NCBI GenBank assembly: GCA_038257155.1
Contig: JBBSJP010000014.1
Coordinates: 33,567-97,566, forward strand
DNA: 64,000 nt
From: JANJTY01 sp038257155
GTDB taxonomy: Bacteria > Pseudomonadota > Gammaproteobacteria > Xanthomonadales > Xanthomonadaceae
Direction: 5' to 3'
Shown here: positions 34,673 through 42,944 of the stretch, piece by piece
How positions within the stretch are numbered: position 1 is the first letter of the stretch
Layout: each line of letters opens with the position of its first letter
The notes under the pieces: generated by a model
Told to the model about the DNA's origin: nothing
Databases searched by the model: none
Seen by the model: only the letters and a program-made list of their open reading frames with translations
Made by a program: the position numbers and the translations under genes

Positions 34673-34694
34673 ACGGGAGGCCTCCGCCTCCCGT
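34673..34694 (-). terminator. rho-independent terminator of the secreted WYAPEQSG-type gene
   Basis: Read on the minus strand, ACGGGAGG and CCTCCCGT form an 8-bp stem with a 6-base loop followed by TTTTTCTTTG. This is the clearest intrinsic terminator in the window, about 175 bases after the stop at 34870. Confidence 0.85.
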
Positions 34695-34869
34695 ATCAGT
34701 TGCCAGGCCAACTTCACCGGGCGATTTCTTATTGTTGTGGGTGCCGTGCTAGAGGGTCTCGCCGAACTGCCGCAGCCCAGATGCTACTTGCAATGCTCTC
34801 TTAATGCAATACCTGAGGTATATCGATCTATGCCGTTGATTTTACGAATGATCAACGATCGGCCTCGAC

Positions 34870-35784
34870 TCAATCTGCCAACGGGGCTTCCCAAATGGCA
34901 GGCGGACCCTGCACGCGCGACGAAATGTCGCAGGGCTCGATGCCGTCCGGCAGCAGCAGCTGCACCAGGTTGAGCGAGCCGTCGCCGATTGCCTCATCAT
35001 CGGCGCTCCACTCCATCCGCGCGCGCCCGCAGCGGAGGTAGGTAAAGGACAGTTCGCCCCAGCGTTGACTGTCGATATCGGCGGGGCCAGGCGCCAGTGG
35101 CGGACCATAGGTCGTGATGGCTTCGCCTTCGAAGCGGCCTCCCTCGCCATGATTGTCGGACATGATCACCCACGCCGGGTTGCCATCGGCGTCGTGATTG
35201 CTCCACCACACTCCGATGAACCCAAAGCGCCGGGCAACGAACACGCCTCGACCACTTTGCTCGGGCGCGTACCAGACTCCGGAAATGTCTGCGCGAGCCC
35301 AATTGCCGACATTGCGCACGCTCACTACATTGGTGGTGTAGCGGTTGAACTCATTGCCATCAAGATAACCAATCACGGTAAAGCGATACTGGCCCTCGGG
35401 CAGGGACCCGATGTCCACGAGGTAGGAGTAGTTCATCGGCGGCGGCACGCCACAGATCCCATCGGGGGACCTGCGCAACCAATAGCGCAATTCGTAATCG
35501 CGCGCTCCAGCGCTGGAGCCGGTGTGGCGGATGCGCGGCACCTGACTGGTGTCCAGGAAGATCGCCGGACAACCCCCACCTAGAACGGGCAGGCCAATGC
35601 GGTCGCTGGAAAAGGGTTGCGCCGGAACCGGGGCGGGCTGCGCCTGCAGAACCGAGCCGAGAAGGGTCGCGCCTAGCAAGGTCATGTGCCGCAACCATGC
35701 CAAACGGGCACCACGGGGTGCGGTCCATCCGCATTGAGGGTTCGGTTGTATGTCTGTTCTCCGTGGTTGGATCCGCGCTGTCAT
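34870..35784 (-). CDS. secreted protein with WYAPEQSGRG-type domain, unknown function
   Basis: About 304 aa from the ATG at 35784; the real start may be later. A TTG at 35700 would give MAWLRHMTLLGATLLGSVLQAQ, a better signal peptide than ATG 35685 (MTLLGATL...). None has a good ribosome site. The C-terminal half holds ISGVWYAPEQSGRGVFVAR and VWWSNHDADGNPAWVIMS, a motif pattern (W-Y-x-P-x-x-S-G-x-G ... Y/H-D-x-x-G-x-P-x-W) that recurs in secreted proteins of this order and is uncharacterised. Four or five cysteines suggest disulfides. The intrinsic terminator at 34673 ends this transcript. Confidence 0.75.
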   Translation of the reverse strand: MTARIQPRRTDIQPNPQCGWTAPRGARLAWLRHMTLLGATLLGSVLQAQPAPVPAQPFSSDRIGLPVLGGGCPAIFLDTSQVPRIRHTGSSAGARDYELRYWLRRSPDGICGVPPPMNYSYLVDIGSLPEGQYRFTVIGYLDGNEFNRYTTNVVSVRNVGNWARADISGVWYAPEQSGRGVFVARRFGFIGVWWSNHDADGNPAWVIMSDNHGEGGRFEGEAITTYGPPLAPGPADIDSQRWGELSFTYLRCGRARMEWSADDEAIGDGSLNLVQLLLPDGIEPCDISSRVQGPPAIWEAPLAD

Positions 35785-35860
35785 GACCCGCAGGTTCCGC
35801 AATGAATGGACTTCGAGTTCTAGGTTAACGGCCTCCTGACTTACAAGGCCAGCCAGAGAT

Positions 35861-37120
35861 TCAATTTGAATTGGCCCCCGCAAAGAACCGCACCCCGTCG
35901 CCGCCACGCAGCGGCGCGGCAATGCCGATCTCGATCTCGGTGTTGACGAACCAGGTCATGCGCATGCGCAGGCCGAGCCCCACACTGGCGTAGGTCCGGC
36001 CATCGTAAAGACCACCGATATCCCGGCCCGCGCCGCCGAATTCCAGGACTGCCAGCAAGCGCAACCAGTCACGCCCCAGCGGACGCAGGTACTCGACCGC
36101 GCCGTAGTAGAAGGCATCACCCTCAAGAAAATCGCTGTCATAGCCGCGCAGGCGGCTTGAGCCACCGAGGCTGAAGTTGTCTCGCGAGCGCGGCCCCTCG
36201 AATACCGCACCGCCTTGTCCGAGCAGGTGCAGGCTCTGATGCGGCAGCTCACCGATCGCCAGGTAGCGGGCGTAATCGAGGGTCAGGCGGGTGTAGGTGT
36301 AATCCGACAGCAGTCCCTCGACGGCGAGTTCGCTGCGCGCCTCGAAGCGGGTGCCAGACTCGCTGAATACATCGAAATCGATGTCGCGGTAGTCCACCTG
36401 GGCCAGGCCGGCAATTGCCGAACCGTCGCGCGGCGGCGCCAGTTCACCCGCGGTGTCCTGGTTCTGATAGTAGAAGCCCAGCCCGACGATCCAGCCCCGG
36501 CGTGGCCGCTGGGTTCGGAAGTCGCGCGAACGCACCACCTGAAACCGTTGGAAGGTTTCGTTGAAACTGCCGACGTCGCCCAGCGTCACCTGCTGGCGTC
36601 GCTCGGCCAGCAGACTGAGGTTGTCTCCGTTCTCGAACAGGTAGGGCGCATTGTAGGTCGCGCGCCAGATGCGTTCCTGATCGCGATCGGTTTCCTCATG
36701 GAAACGTCCCTCCTCGATCAAGGCGGTGAAGCGATGGTTGAGTCCCCAGACATTGCTCCAGGTGAGTTGCGCGCCATAGCTGTAGTTGCGATCTGCACTG
36801 GCATCGAGTCTGGGCACCGGCAGGAAATAGCGCTTCTCATCCAGCAGCACGTGCAGCACTACTCCGGCTTCACGCAACTCGGGGGTGATGCGGACCTTGC
36901 GGAAGAGCCCCAGATTCAGGATCGCCTGACGACTGTGCTCGATCGCTTCGGGATCTGCGGGGTCACCCACGCCAAGCGCCATTTCGCGCAGCAGGACCAC
37001 CTCACGCGTGGTGACATTGCCCTCGAACTCGATGGCAATCACCGCGGGCTCGGCCGCCTGCACAACCTGCAGGGAGGCAAGCAGCATCGGAAGTACCAGC
37101 AGTTGGAAGCATCGCGACAT
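35861..37120 (-). CDS. short Omp85/BamA-like outer-membrane protein (one POTRA, 16-strand barrel)
   Basis: The 419-aa protein has a signal peptide MSRCFQLLVLPMLLASLQVVQAA, then a single POTRA-type segment (VIAIEFEGNVTTREVVLLREMALGVGDPADPEAIEHSRQAILNLGLFRKVRI, residues ~28-80), then a barrel region of ~310 residues ending FFAGANSN. RGYDSDFLEG matches the conserved (V)RGY motif of Omp85 barrel loop 6. BamA has five POTRAs and TamA three; one-POTRA forms are poorly studied. It is downstream of suhB on the same strand. A role in protein or lipid export is inferred only. Confidence 0.85.
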   Translation of the reverse strand: MSRCFQLLVLPMLLASLQVVQAAEPAVIAIEFEGNVTTREVVLLREMALGVGDPADPEAIEHSRQAILNLGLFRKVRITPELREAGVVLHVLLDEKRYFLPVPRLDASADRNYSYGAQLTWSNVWGLNHRFTALIEEGRFHEETDRDQERIWRATYNAPYLFENGDNLSLLAERRQQVTLGDVGSFNETFQRFQVVRSRDFRTQRPRRGWIVGLGFYYQNQDTAGELAPPRDGSAIAGLAQVDYRDIDFDVFSESGTRFEARSELAVEGLLSDYTYTRLTLDYARYLAIGELPHQSLHLLGQGGAVFEGPRSRDNFSLGGSSRLRGYDSDFLEGDAFYYGAVEYLRPLGRDWLRLLAVLEFGGAGRDIGGLYDGRTYASVGLGLRMRMTWFVNTEIEIGIAAPLRGGDGVRFFAGANSN

Positions 37121-37208
37121 TGGCGGTCATTCCATCAGGACAGCAGCAGTGTACGCAGTCTCGCAATACCTACGCTGTACGCTATCGCACCCAGGCTTGC
37201 CGCTCGTG

Positions 37209-38009
37209 TCAGGAAAAGCTGGCGGCGTATCCCGAGTCGACCAGGCTCTTCTGCAGCGCATCGCACAACTTGATGTTGCCAGCGACGACGCGGCCCTGAT
37301 CGATGTACTCGCCGCCGCCGCGGAAGTCGCAGACCTTGCCGCCGGCTTCTCGGACCAGCAATACGCCGGCCGCCACGTCCCAAGGCTTCAGCCCGGCTTC
37401 GAAATAGCCGTCTGCCCGGCCGCAGGCGGTATAGGCCAGGTCGAGTGCCGCCGAACCGGTACGGCGCACGTCTTCGGCCAGCGCCATCAACGTTTCCAAC
37501 GCGGCCAGGTGCGGCTTCAAGCGGCTGCGCTCACGTGGCGCAAAGCCGGTGATCAGCATGGCGCCCTCCAGTTCATTGCGCTGCGCCACCCGGATGCGCC
37601 GCTCGTTGAGATAGGCGCCAGCACCGCGTGCAGCGGCAAAAATCTCGTTGCGCAGCGGGTCGTAGATCACCCCGGCAATCGGTTCATTGCGGTCCATCAG
37701 GGCAATCGACACGCAGAAATGTGGAATGCCGCGCAGGAAGTTGCTGGTGCCGTCGAGCGGGTCGATCACCCAGGTGAAACGCGAACTGCCGCGCTGCCCA
37801 CCTTCCTCGCCCAGGAAGGCGTAGTCGGGATGCGCCCGCCGAAGCTCGCGTATGATTTCGTTCTCGGCCAGTGAATCGACTTCGCTGGCGTAGTCCTGGC
37901 GCGCTTTCTCGACGATCTTGAGACCATCAAGCCGGCTCATGTGGCGCAGCAGGATGCCTCCCGCCTGACGCGCCGCCTTGACCATGATGTTTACCGAGGG
38001 ATTCTGCAT
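37209..38009 (-). CDS. suhB: inositol-1-monophosphatase family protein SuhB
   Basis: The 266-aa protein has the full Mg-dependent phosphatase set: GEEGG (Glu), WVIDPLDGTSNFLRG (motif A, Asp-Asp-Gly-Thr) and LKPWDVAAGVLLVREAGG (motif B, with the third Asp). In E. coli SuhB is best known as an rRNA transcription antitermination factor binding NusA, with phosphatase activity of minor importance. Start MQNPSVNIMVKAARQAGG is conserved; the longer frame to 38225 is rejected. Divergent from trmJ across 87 bases, the arrangement typical of gammaproteobacteria. Confidence 0.95.
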   Translation of the reverse strand: MQNPSVNIMVKAARQAGGILLRHMSRLDGLKIVEKARQDYASEVDSLAENEIIRELRRAHPDYAFLGEEGGQRGSSRFTWVIDPLDGTSNFLRGIPHFCVSIALMDRNEPIAGVIYDPLRNEIFAAARGAGAYLNERRIRVAQRNELEGAMLITGFAPRERSRLKPHLAALETLMALAEDVRRTGSAALDLAYTACGRADGYFEAGLKPWDVAAGVLLVREAGGKVCDFRGGGEYIDQGRVVAGNIKLCDALQKSLVDSGYAASFS

Positions 38010-38096
38010 GCCGCCTGCCGGGCTGATACTGGGACGGCGTCGCGCCGCGAACCGGAAATCGTAACAGATCACTGCCACGAACGCCCTTCCAACGAC

Positions 38097-38867
38097 ATGC
38101 ATCACCCCATTCATTTCGTCCTGCTGGGGACACAACACCCGGGCAACATCGGCAGCGCCGCTCGCGCCATGCGCACCATGGGCCTGCGCAGCTTGCGCCT
38201 GGTGGCACCACTGGCCTTTCCTCACCCCGATGCCACGGCGCTTGCCGCCGGTGCCGATGACGTGCTGGAACAGGCACCCTGCTTCGATTCACTGCCTCCA
38301 GCGATCGCCGATTGCCGACTCCTGCTGGGCTGCAGCGCACGGCGACGCGGTGTCACCCTGCCGACCCTGGACCCGGAGGAAGCAGCAGCGCGCCTGATTG
38401 AAGCCAGCGCCGAGGGACCGGTCGCCCTGTTGTTCGGCAATGAGCGGACCGGCCTGACCAATGACGAGCTGCAGCGATGCCACGCGGCTGTGCACATTCC
38501 CAGCGATCCGGAATTCAGCTCGCTCAATCTTGCCGCCGCGGTGCAAGTGATGGCCTATGCGCTGCGACGCGAGCACCTTGCCCGCTCCGGTGCGCCGGTC
38601 GAACCCGGATCGCGCGACCCGCCCGCCACCAGTGCGGAACTGGAAGGCTTCTTCGGGCACCTGGACAAGGCGCTGCATGCCATCGACTTCCACAAGGGGC
38701 GCTCGCCCGGGACGGTCATGCGACGTCTGCGTCGCATTTACCTGCGTGCCGCACTCGACCAGCGCGAGGTACGCATTCTGCGCGGCATCCTGACCGACGC
38801 CGAGCGCATGGCGCGGCTGGCTGGCATGACGATAGACTCGACTTCCGAGACAGAAGATGGGGAGTAG
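38097..38867 (+). CDS. trmJ: tRNA (cytidine/uridine-2'-O-)-methyltransferase TrmJ
   Basis: The 256-aa SPOUT enzyme methylates ribose at position 32 of tRNA. Motif 1 is VLLGTQHPGNIGSAARAMRTMGL; motif 2 is ALLFGNERTGLTNDEL; motif 3 is IPSDPEFSSLNLAAAVQVMAYALRR, which forms the knotted SAM site. A C-terminal extension contains RRLRRIYLRAALDQREVRILRGIL, typical of TrmJ. The frame upstream to 37941 overlaps suhB and is rejected; MHHPIHFVLLG is the family start. The binding-protein gene follows with its frame open inside the last codons of trmJ. Confidence 0.95.
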   Translation: MHHPIHFVLLGTQHPGNIGSAARAMRTMGLRSLRLVAPLAFPHPDATALAAGADDVLEQAPCFDSLPPAIADCRLLLGCSARRRGVTLPTLDPEEAAARLIEASAEGPVALLFGNERTGLTNDELQRCHAAVHIPSDPEFSSLNLAAAVQVMAYALRREHLARSGAPVEPGSRDPPATSAELEGFFGHLDKALHAIDFHKGRSPGTVMRRLRRIYLRAALDQREVRILRGILTDAERMARLAGMTIDSTSETEDGE

Positions 38868-38907
38868 GCGGCATCCTGGGCAGGGGGATGCAGCCGCTGG
38901 AACCGGC

Positions 38908-39846
38908 ATGGCAACACGACGCTTGATGGCCAGACTGTGCGTGGCGCTGCTCAGCGTGTGCGCGCTCACTGCCGGTGCCACGCTTGGCGCGACGGATCAT
39001 GAGGCCGAGGATGTGCTGGTACTGGGCCGGGTCAGCGATGACCCGAAGCGTCATTACGACGCGCTCAAGGCACTGCTCGACTACGTGGTGCCGCGCATGC
39101 GCGAGGTCGGTATCCGCGAGGGACGCGTGCTGATGGCGCGGGATTTCCAGCAGATGGCCAGCTATCTGCGCCGCGGGCGGGTCGACTGGCTGACCGAAAC
39201 CGCCGGTATCGCGGTGGTGTACGGGGAACGCGTCGGCACCCGTCCGCTTGCGGCAACCGTTCGCAACGGCGTTACCCGCTACCACAGCGTGATCTTCGTC
39301 CGGCGCGACAGCGGCATCCGCGAGCTGGCCGACCTGAAAGGGCGCAGCGTGGCGTTCCAGAACTCAACCTCGACCAGTGCCTATTTCGCCCCCGCGGCCA
39401 GCCTTCTGGACCACGATCTGAGGCTGGAGATCCTGCTTTCGCCAATGGATCGCCCCGCTGCGGACTCGGTCGGCTATCTGTTTGCCCGATCGGAAAGCAA
39501 TATTGCGACCTGGGTGCACAAGCGACTGGTCGACGCCGGGGCGTTCAGCAATGTCGACTGGGAGGATCTGGCCAGCTATCCGCAGGGCTTCGCAGGCGAC
39601 CTGGAAATCATCCATCGCACCCAGGAGTTTCCGCGCGCGCTGGAGATCGTCCGTCCCGGTCTGCCGCCAGCCGTGGAGGAGCGCCTGCGTCAGGTACTGA
39701 TGGCCGCGCACAATGACCCCGAGGGACAGGAAGCGCTGCGTCGGTTCTTCGATACCTCGCGCTTCGAGCCGGTCTCCGATGCCTTGCGCGACGACCTGGA
39801 GCGCCTGACGCCGGGCGTTCGCAGGATCAAGGCGGAACTGGAATGA
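38908..39846 (+). CDS. PhnD-like periplasmic phosphate/phosphonate-type binding protein
   Basis: The 312-aa protein has a signal peptide MATRRLMARLCVALLSVCALTAGATLGA and the phosphonate-binding-protein fold: VLVLGRVSDDPKRHYDALKALLDYV, RRGRVDWLTETAGIAV, LADLKGRSVAFQNSTSTSAYFAPAASLL (the STSTS/STSGY-type ligand loop), and an elongated C-terminus. No ABC permease or ATPase is adjacent; a GGDEF-EAL receptor follows 100 bases later. That suggests a sensing role, as for NspS with MbaA in Vibrio, which is an inference. ATG 38908 gives the signal peptide with upstream GGAACC; the frame is open to 38857, within trmJ. Confidence 0.85.
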   Translation: MATRRLMARLCVALLSVCALTAGATLGATDHEAEDVLVLGRVSDDPKRHYDALKALLDYVVPRMREVGIREGRVLMARDFQQMASYLRRGRVDWLTETAGIAVVYGERVGTRPLAATVRNGVTRYHSVIFVRRDSGIRELADLKGRSVAFQNSTSTSAYFAPAASLLDHDLRLEILLSPMDRPAADSVGYLFARSESNIATWVHKRLVDAGAFSNVDWEDLASYPQGFAGDLEIIHRTQEFPRALEIVRPGLPPAVEERLRQVLMAAHNDPEGQEALRRFFDTSRFEPVSDALRDDLERLTPGVRRIKAELE

Positions 39847-39946
39847 AGCGGCATATGGATTGCTCTTTGACCGCTCCCGACGCTGCTGGCTACGGCGGTC
39901 GGCGCATGTCCGACAGGCCCGATCATGGCGACAGCGGGGTGCCGCA

Positions 39947-42055
39947 ATGATCCCGCGCGGCCTGAAGGCACGCTCGCTGCTGGCCATGCTCGCCACCCTG
40001 GTCGTGGTGCTGGTGTTGCTCGGTGCGGCATGGCTGCAGCAGCGCGAAAGTCACCGCGAGATCGCCGCCTTGAGCCGCGGCTCGATGCAGGAACTGTCGC
40101 TCGCTGCACTGCGTGGTCGCGGCGAGGCGATGGCCAGCCTGCTGGCCGATGCGCTGACCAATCCCCTGTACTACTTCGATTTGCTCGCCGTCGGCGAGAT
40201 CGCGCGTTCGGCGCTGAGCCAGCGCGACGTCGCCTATGTGCTGGTGTTTGATGCAAAGGGGCAGATCCTGCACGACGGCTCGCGCGATATCCCCGATTTC
40301 GGCCAGCCGATGCGCGACGCCTTTGCGTTCGAGGCGATCACGGCCAGCACGGTTCACACCCAGTGGTCGAGCGAACTCGTGGACGTGGCCTTTCCCATCC
40401 AGATCGGCGGCGAACGGCTTGGCGGTGTGCGCATTGGCCTGTCGCTGAGCGAGCCACTGCGCATCGAGGCGGAAGCGCGAACCGCACTGATGCAGCGCTC
40501 GGAGACTGCCAGCCAGCGCAGCCTCATGCTCTTGGCCGGCTTGTTCACGCTGCTGATCGCGCTGGGAATAGCGATCAATCTGGTCATTTCGCGCGGCCTG
40601 GTGCGACCCATCCGCCGGCTGGCCGAGGCCGCGCGCGCCATGGAGTCCGGGCAATACCAGGTGCAACTCGGCAGCCAACGGCGCGATGAACTGGGCGAAC
40701 TGATCCGCGCGTTCGACCGGATGAGTGACAGCGTCGACCGGCACGATCGCGATATCCGGCGGATTGCCTATGGCGACAGCCTGACCGGCCTGCCCAATCG
40801 CCTGGCCTTCCGCGAACTGCTCGACGCCGAACTCAATCAGCGCAAGGGCAACGGCGAAGGCCTCGCCCTGCTGTTTGTCGACCTGGACGATTTCAAGCGC
40901 ATCAACGATACGCTTGGCCATGATGCCGGTGACGAGGTACTTGCGCAGTTCGCCACCCGCATCCGGCTCTGTGTGGAGGGCTCGGCGCGCGGCCACACCG
41001 CGCGCGTGGCGCGCTTCGGGGGCGACGAGTTCGTTGCCATGCTGGCGGGTCCGGAAGCACGCGATGCAGCTGCGCATGCGGCCGAAGCCATCCTCGCCGA
41101 GTTGCAGCTGCCGGTGAGCGTGCTGGGTCGCTCGGTGTTTCTCGGCGCATCGGTCGGCATCACCCTGTTCCCGGATGACGCGCAGAGCTCTACTGTGCTG
41201 CTCAAGAACGGCGACATTGCCATGTACCAGGCCAAGGTTGCCGGCAAGAACTGTTATCGCTTTTACAGCCGCGCCATGGACCAGGCCGTTGAGCGCCGCG
41301 TGCAACTGGAGCACGAACTGCGTGGTGCCTGGGAACGCCGCGAGTTGTCGGTCGTTTATCAGCCGATCCATTCACTGCAGGACGATTGCGCCGGCGGGGC
41401 CGAAGCGCTGCTGCGCTGGGTGCATCCAGAACTCGGCACGATTCCGCCATCGGTGTTCATCGACGTTGCCGAGCAGACCGGCCTGATCGAAGGCATGGGG
41501 CGGGAAGTGCTGATGCAGGCCTGCGTCGAAGCTCAGACCTGGCCCGCGCACTGCTACGTCGCGGTCAATGTATCGGCCCGCCAACTGCGCAGCGGCGATC
41601 TTTGCGAACAGGTTCGCGAAGTGCTGGGCAGCACGGGCCTGGCTCCCGCGCGCCTGCATCTGGAACTTACCGAAACCGCCGTGCTGGGCGATGAGGCCCA
41701 GACCAGTGCGTTGCTTTCGCGACTCAGGGCGACGGGTGTGAAGATCTGGCTGGATGACTTCGGAACCGGGTTCTCGGGGCTGTCGCACCTGCGCCGCATG
41801 CCGGTGGATGGCGTGAAGATCGACCGCAGTTTCATCGCCGACATGCTGCGCGATCCCGATGATCTGGCCTTGACCAGTGCCATCATCGCGATGGCGCATT
41901 CGCTGGGCATAGCCGTGGTCGGCGAAGGCGTGGAAACCCTTGGACAACTGGACATGCTGCGCGAGCGTGGCTGCGATCATGCGCAGGGATTCTGGCTGGG
42001 CCATCCGATGAGCAGTGCCGAACTGGTGCAGCGGTTCGCCGAAGCGCGAACCTGA
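39947..42055 (+). CDS. membrane GGDEF-EAL cyclic-di-GMP protein with periplasmic sensor region
   Basis: The 702-aa protein has one TM near 11-31 (LLAMLATLVVVLVLLGAAW), a periplasmic segment to ~190, TM2 near 193-214, a HAMP-type linker (VRPIRRLAEAARAMESG), GGDEF (358-362 in RFGGDEF) and EAL (486-488 in GGAEALLRW). EAL metal/loop motifs QTGLIEGMGR, DDFGTGFSGLSHL and KIDRSFI are complete. No canonical RxxD inhibitory site precedes GGDEF. So both cyclase and phosphodiesterase sites look intact; which dominates is unknown. Start ATG 39947 follows GGGG; the frame is open to 39860. The binding protein upstream may control it. Confidence 0.93.
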   Translation: MIPRGLKARSLLAMLATLVVVLVLLGAAWLQQRESHREIAALSRGSMQELSLAALRGRGEAMASLLADALTNPLYYFDLLAVGEIARSALSQRDVAYVLVFDAKGQILHDGSRDIPDFGQPMRDAFAFEAITASTVHTQWSSELVDVAFPIQIGGERLGGVRIGLSLSEPLRIEAEARTALMQRSETASQRSLMLLAGLFTLLIALGIAINLVISRGLVRPIRRLAEAARAMESGQYQVQLGSQRRDELGELIRAFDRMSDSVDRHDRDIRRIAYGDSLTGLPNRLAFRELLDAELNQRKGNGEGLALLFVDLDDFKRINDTLGHDAGDEVLAQFATRIRLCVEGSARGHTARVARFGGDEFVAMLAGPEARDAAAHAAEAILAELQLPVSVLGRSVFLGASVGITLFPDDAQSSTVLLKNGDIAMYQAKVAGKNCYRFYSRAMDQAVERRVQLEHELRGAWERRELSVVYQPIHSLQDDCAGGAEALLRWVHPELGTIPPSVFIDVAEQTGLIEGMGREVLMQACVEAQTWPAHCYVAVNVSARQLRSGDLCEQVREVLGSTGLAPARLHLELTETAVLGDEAQTSALLSRLRATGVKIWLDDFGTGFSGLSHLRRMPVDGVKIDRSFIADMLRDPDDLALTSAIIAMAHSLGIAVVGEGVETLGQLDMLRERGCDHAQGFWLGHPMSSAELVQRFAEART

Positions 42056-42268
42056 GTGGCGACTGGAGGCGCTCGCCACTGCGCCTCATCCACTGCCCAC
42101 GCCGCACCCGACAAGCTCGCGGCGCACCACCACCTTGCCCCGCGCTCCCAGTGCTTTCAATGACTTCCGGCACTTAGGCCCCTGTTGGACCAAGGCCATG
42201 CTGTAGCCCCTGCCCGGCCGGAGGGGTAAACTTGTTGGTCTTTTACTGTCCGCGAATTGCCTGATCCC

Positions 42269-42925
42269 ATGTCCATCGATTTCGAACTTGCACGATTCAA
42301 TCTGGTGGAGCAACAGGTACGTCCATGGGAAGTGCTCGATCCGCGCGTACTCGGTGTCCTGGGCATGGTGCGGCGCGAGGACTTCGTGCAGCCACGCCAT
42401 CGCAAGCTGGCCTTCTCTGATGTCGCACTACCGCTCGAGCACGGCCAGTTCATGATGAAGCCGGTGCTGGAAGGTCGCATGCTGCAGGCGCTGGAGATCG
42501 GTGACGGTGACGAGGTGCTGGAGATCGGAACGGGGTCAGGATTCATCACCGCCTGTCTGGCCAGACTGGCACGCGCCGTCGTGAGCATCGACATTCATGC
42601 CGACTTCGTGACGCGCGCAAGAGCGCGCTTGCAGGGCTTGTCGCTGAACAACGTGCGCGTCGAACAGGCCGACGCGATGGAGTATCACCCCGGAAAACTG
42701 TTCGACGCGATCTGCGTTACCGCTGCCGTCGCCCAGATTCCCGAAGCATTCCGCAGCTGGCTGCGTCCCGGTGGCCGCCTGTTCGTCGTGCAAGGTGAAT
42801 CGCCCGTCATGCAGGCCACCGTGGTTCGCATGGATGCCGAAGGCCGCATGCAAAGTGACAGCATCTTCGAGACCGACATTCCGTACTTGCGCGGCGCCGA
42901 GCCGCGCAGCAGATTCATACTCTAG
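42269..42925 (+). CDS. pcm: protein-L-isoaspartate O-methyltransferase
   Basis: The 218-aa methyltransferase has FELARFNLVEQQVRPWEVLDPRVL, VLEIGTGSGFITACLARLA (motif I, SAM), VVSIDIHADFVTRA and LRPGGRLFVVQGE. It repairs isoaspartyl residues in aged proteins; some xanthomonad members of this clade are catalytically shifted, so the annotated activity is the family default. Start MSIDFELARFN is the family start. It sits in the pcm-tolC / waaA order seen in Xanthomonas, with tolC 19 bases after its stop. Confidence 0.93.
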   Translation: MSIDFELARFNLVEQQVRPWEVLDPRVLGVLGMVRREDFVQPRHRKLAFSDVALPLEHGQFMMKPVLEGRMLQALEIGDGDEVLEIGTGSGFITACLARLARAVVSIDIHADFVTRARARLQGLSLNNVRVEQADAMEYHPGKLFDAICVTAAVAQIPEAFRSWLRPGGRLFVVQGESPVMQATVVRMDAEGRMQSDSIFETDIPYLRGAEPRSRFIL

Positions 42926-42944
42926 AACTTCACAGGAAACGCCC

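Noticed and set aside
37941..38096. Extended N-terminus of TrmJ
   Set aside because: Overlaps suhB and lacks family similarity; MHHPIHFVLLG is the usual start.
39923..41371. 482-codon minus-strand frame within the GGDEF-EAL gene
   Set aside because: Antisense shadow; the plus strand has intact catalytic motifs.
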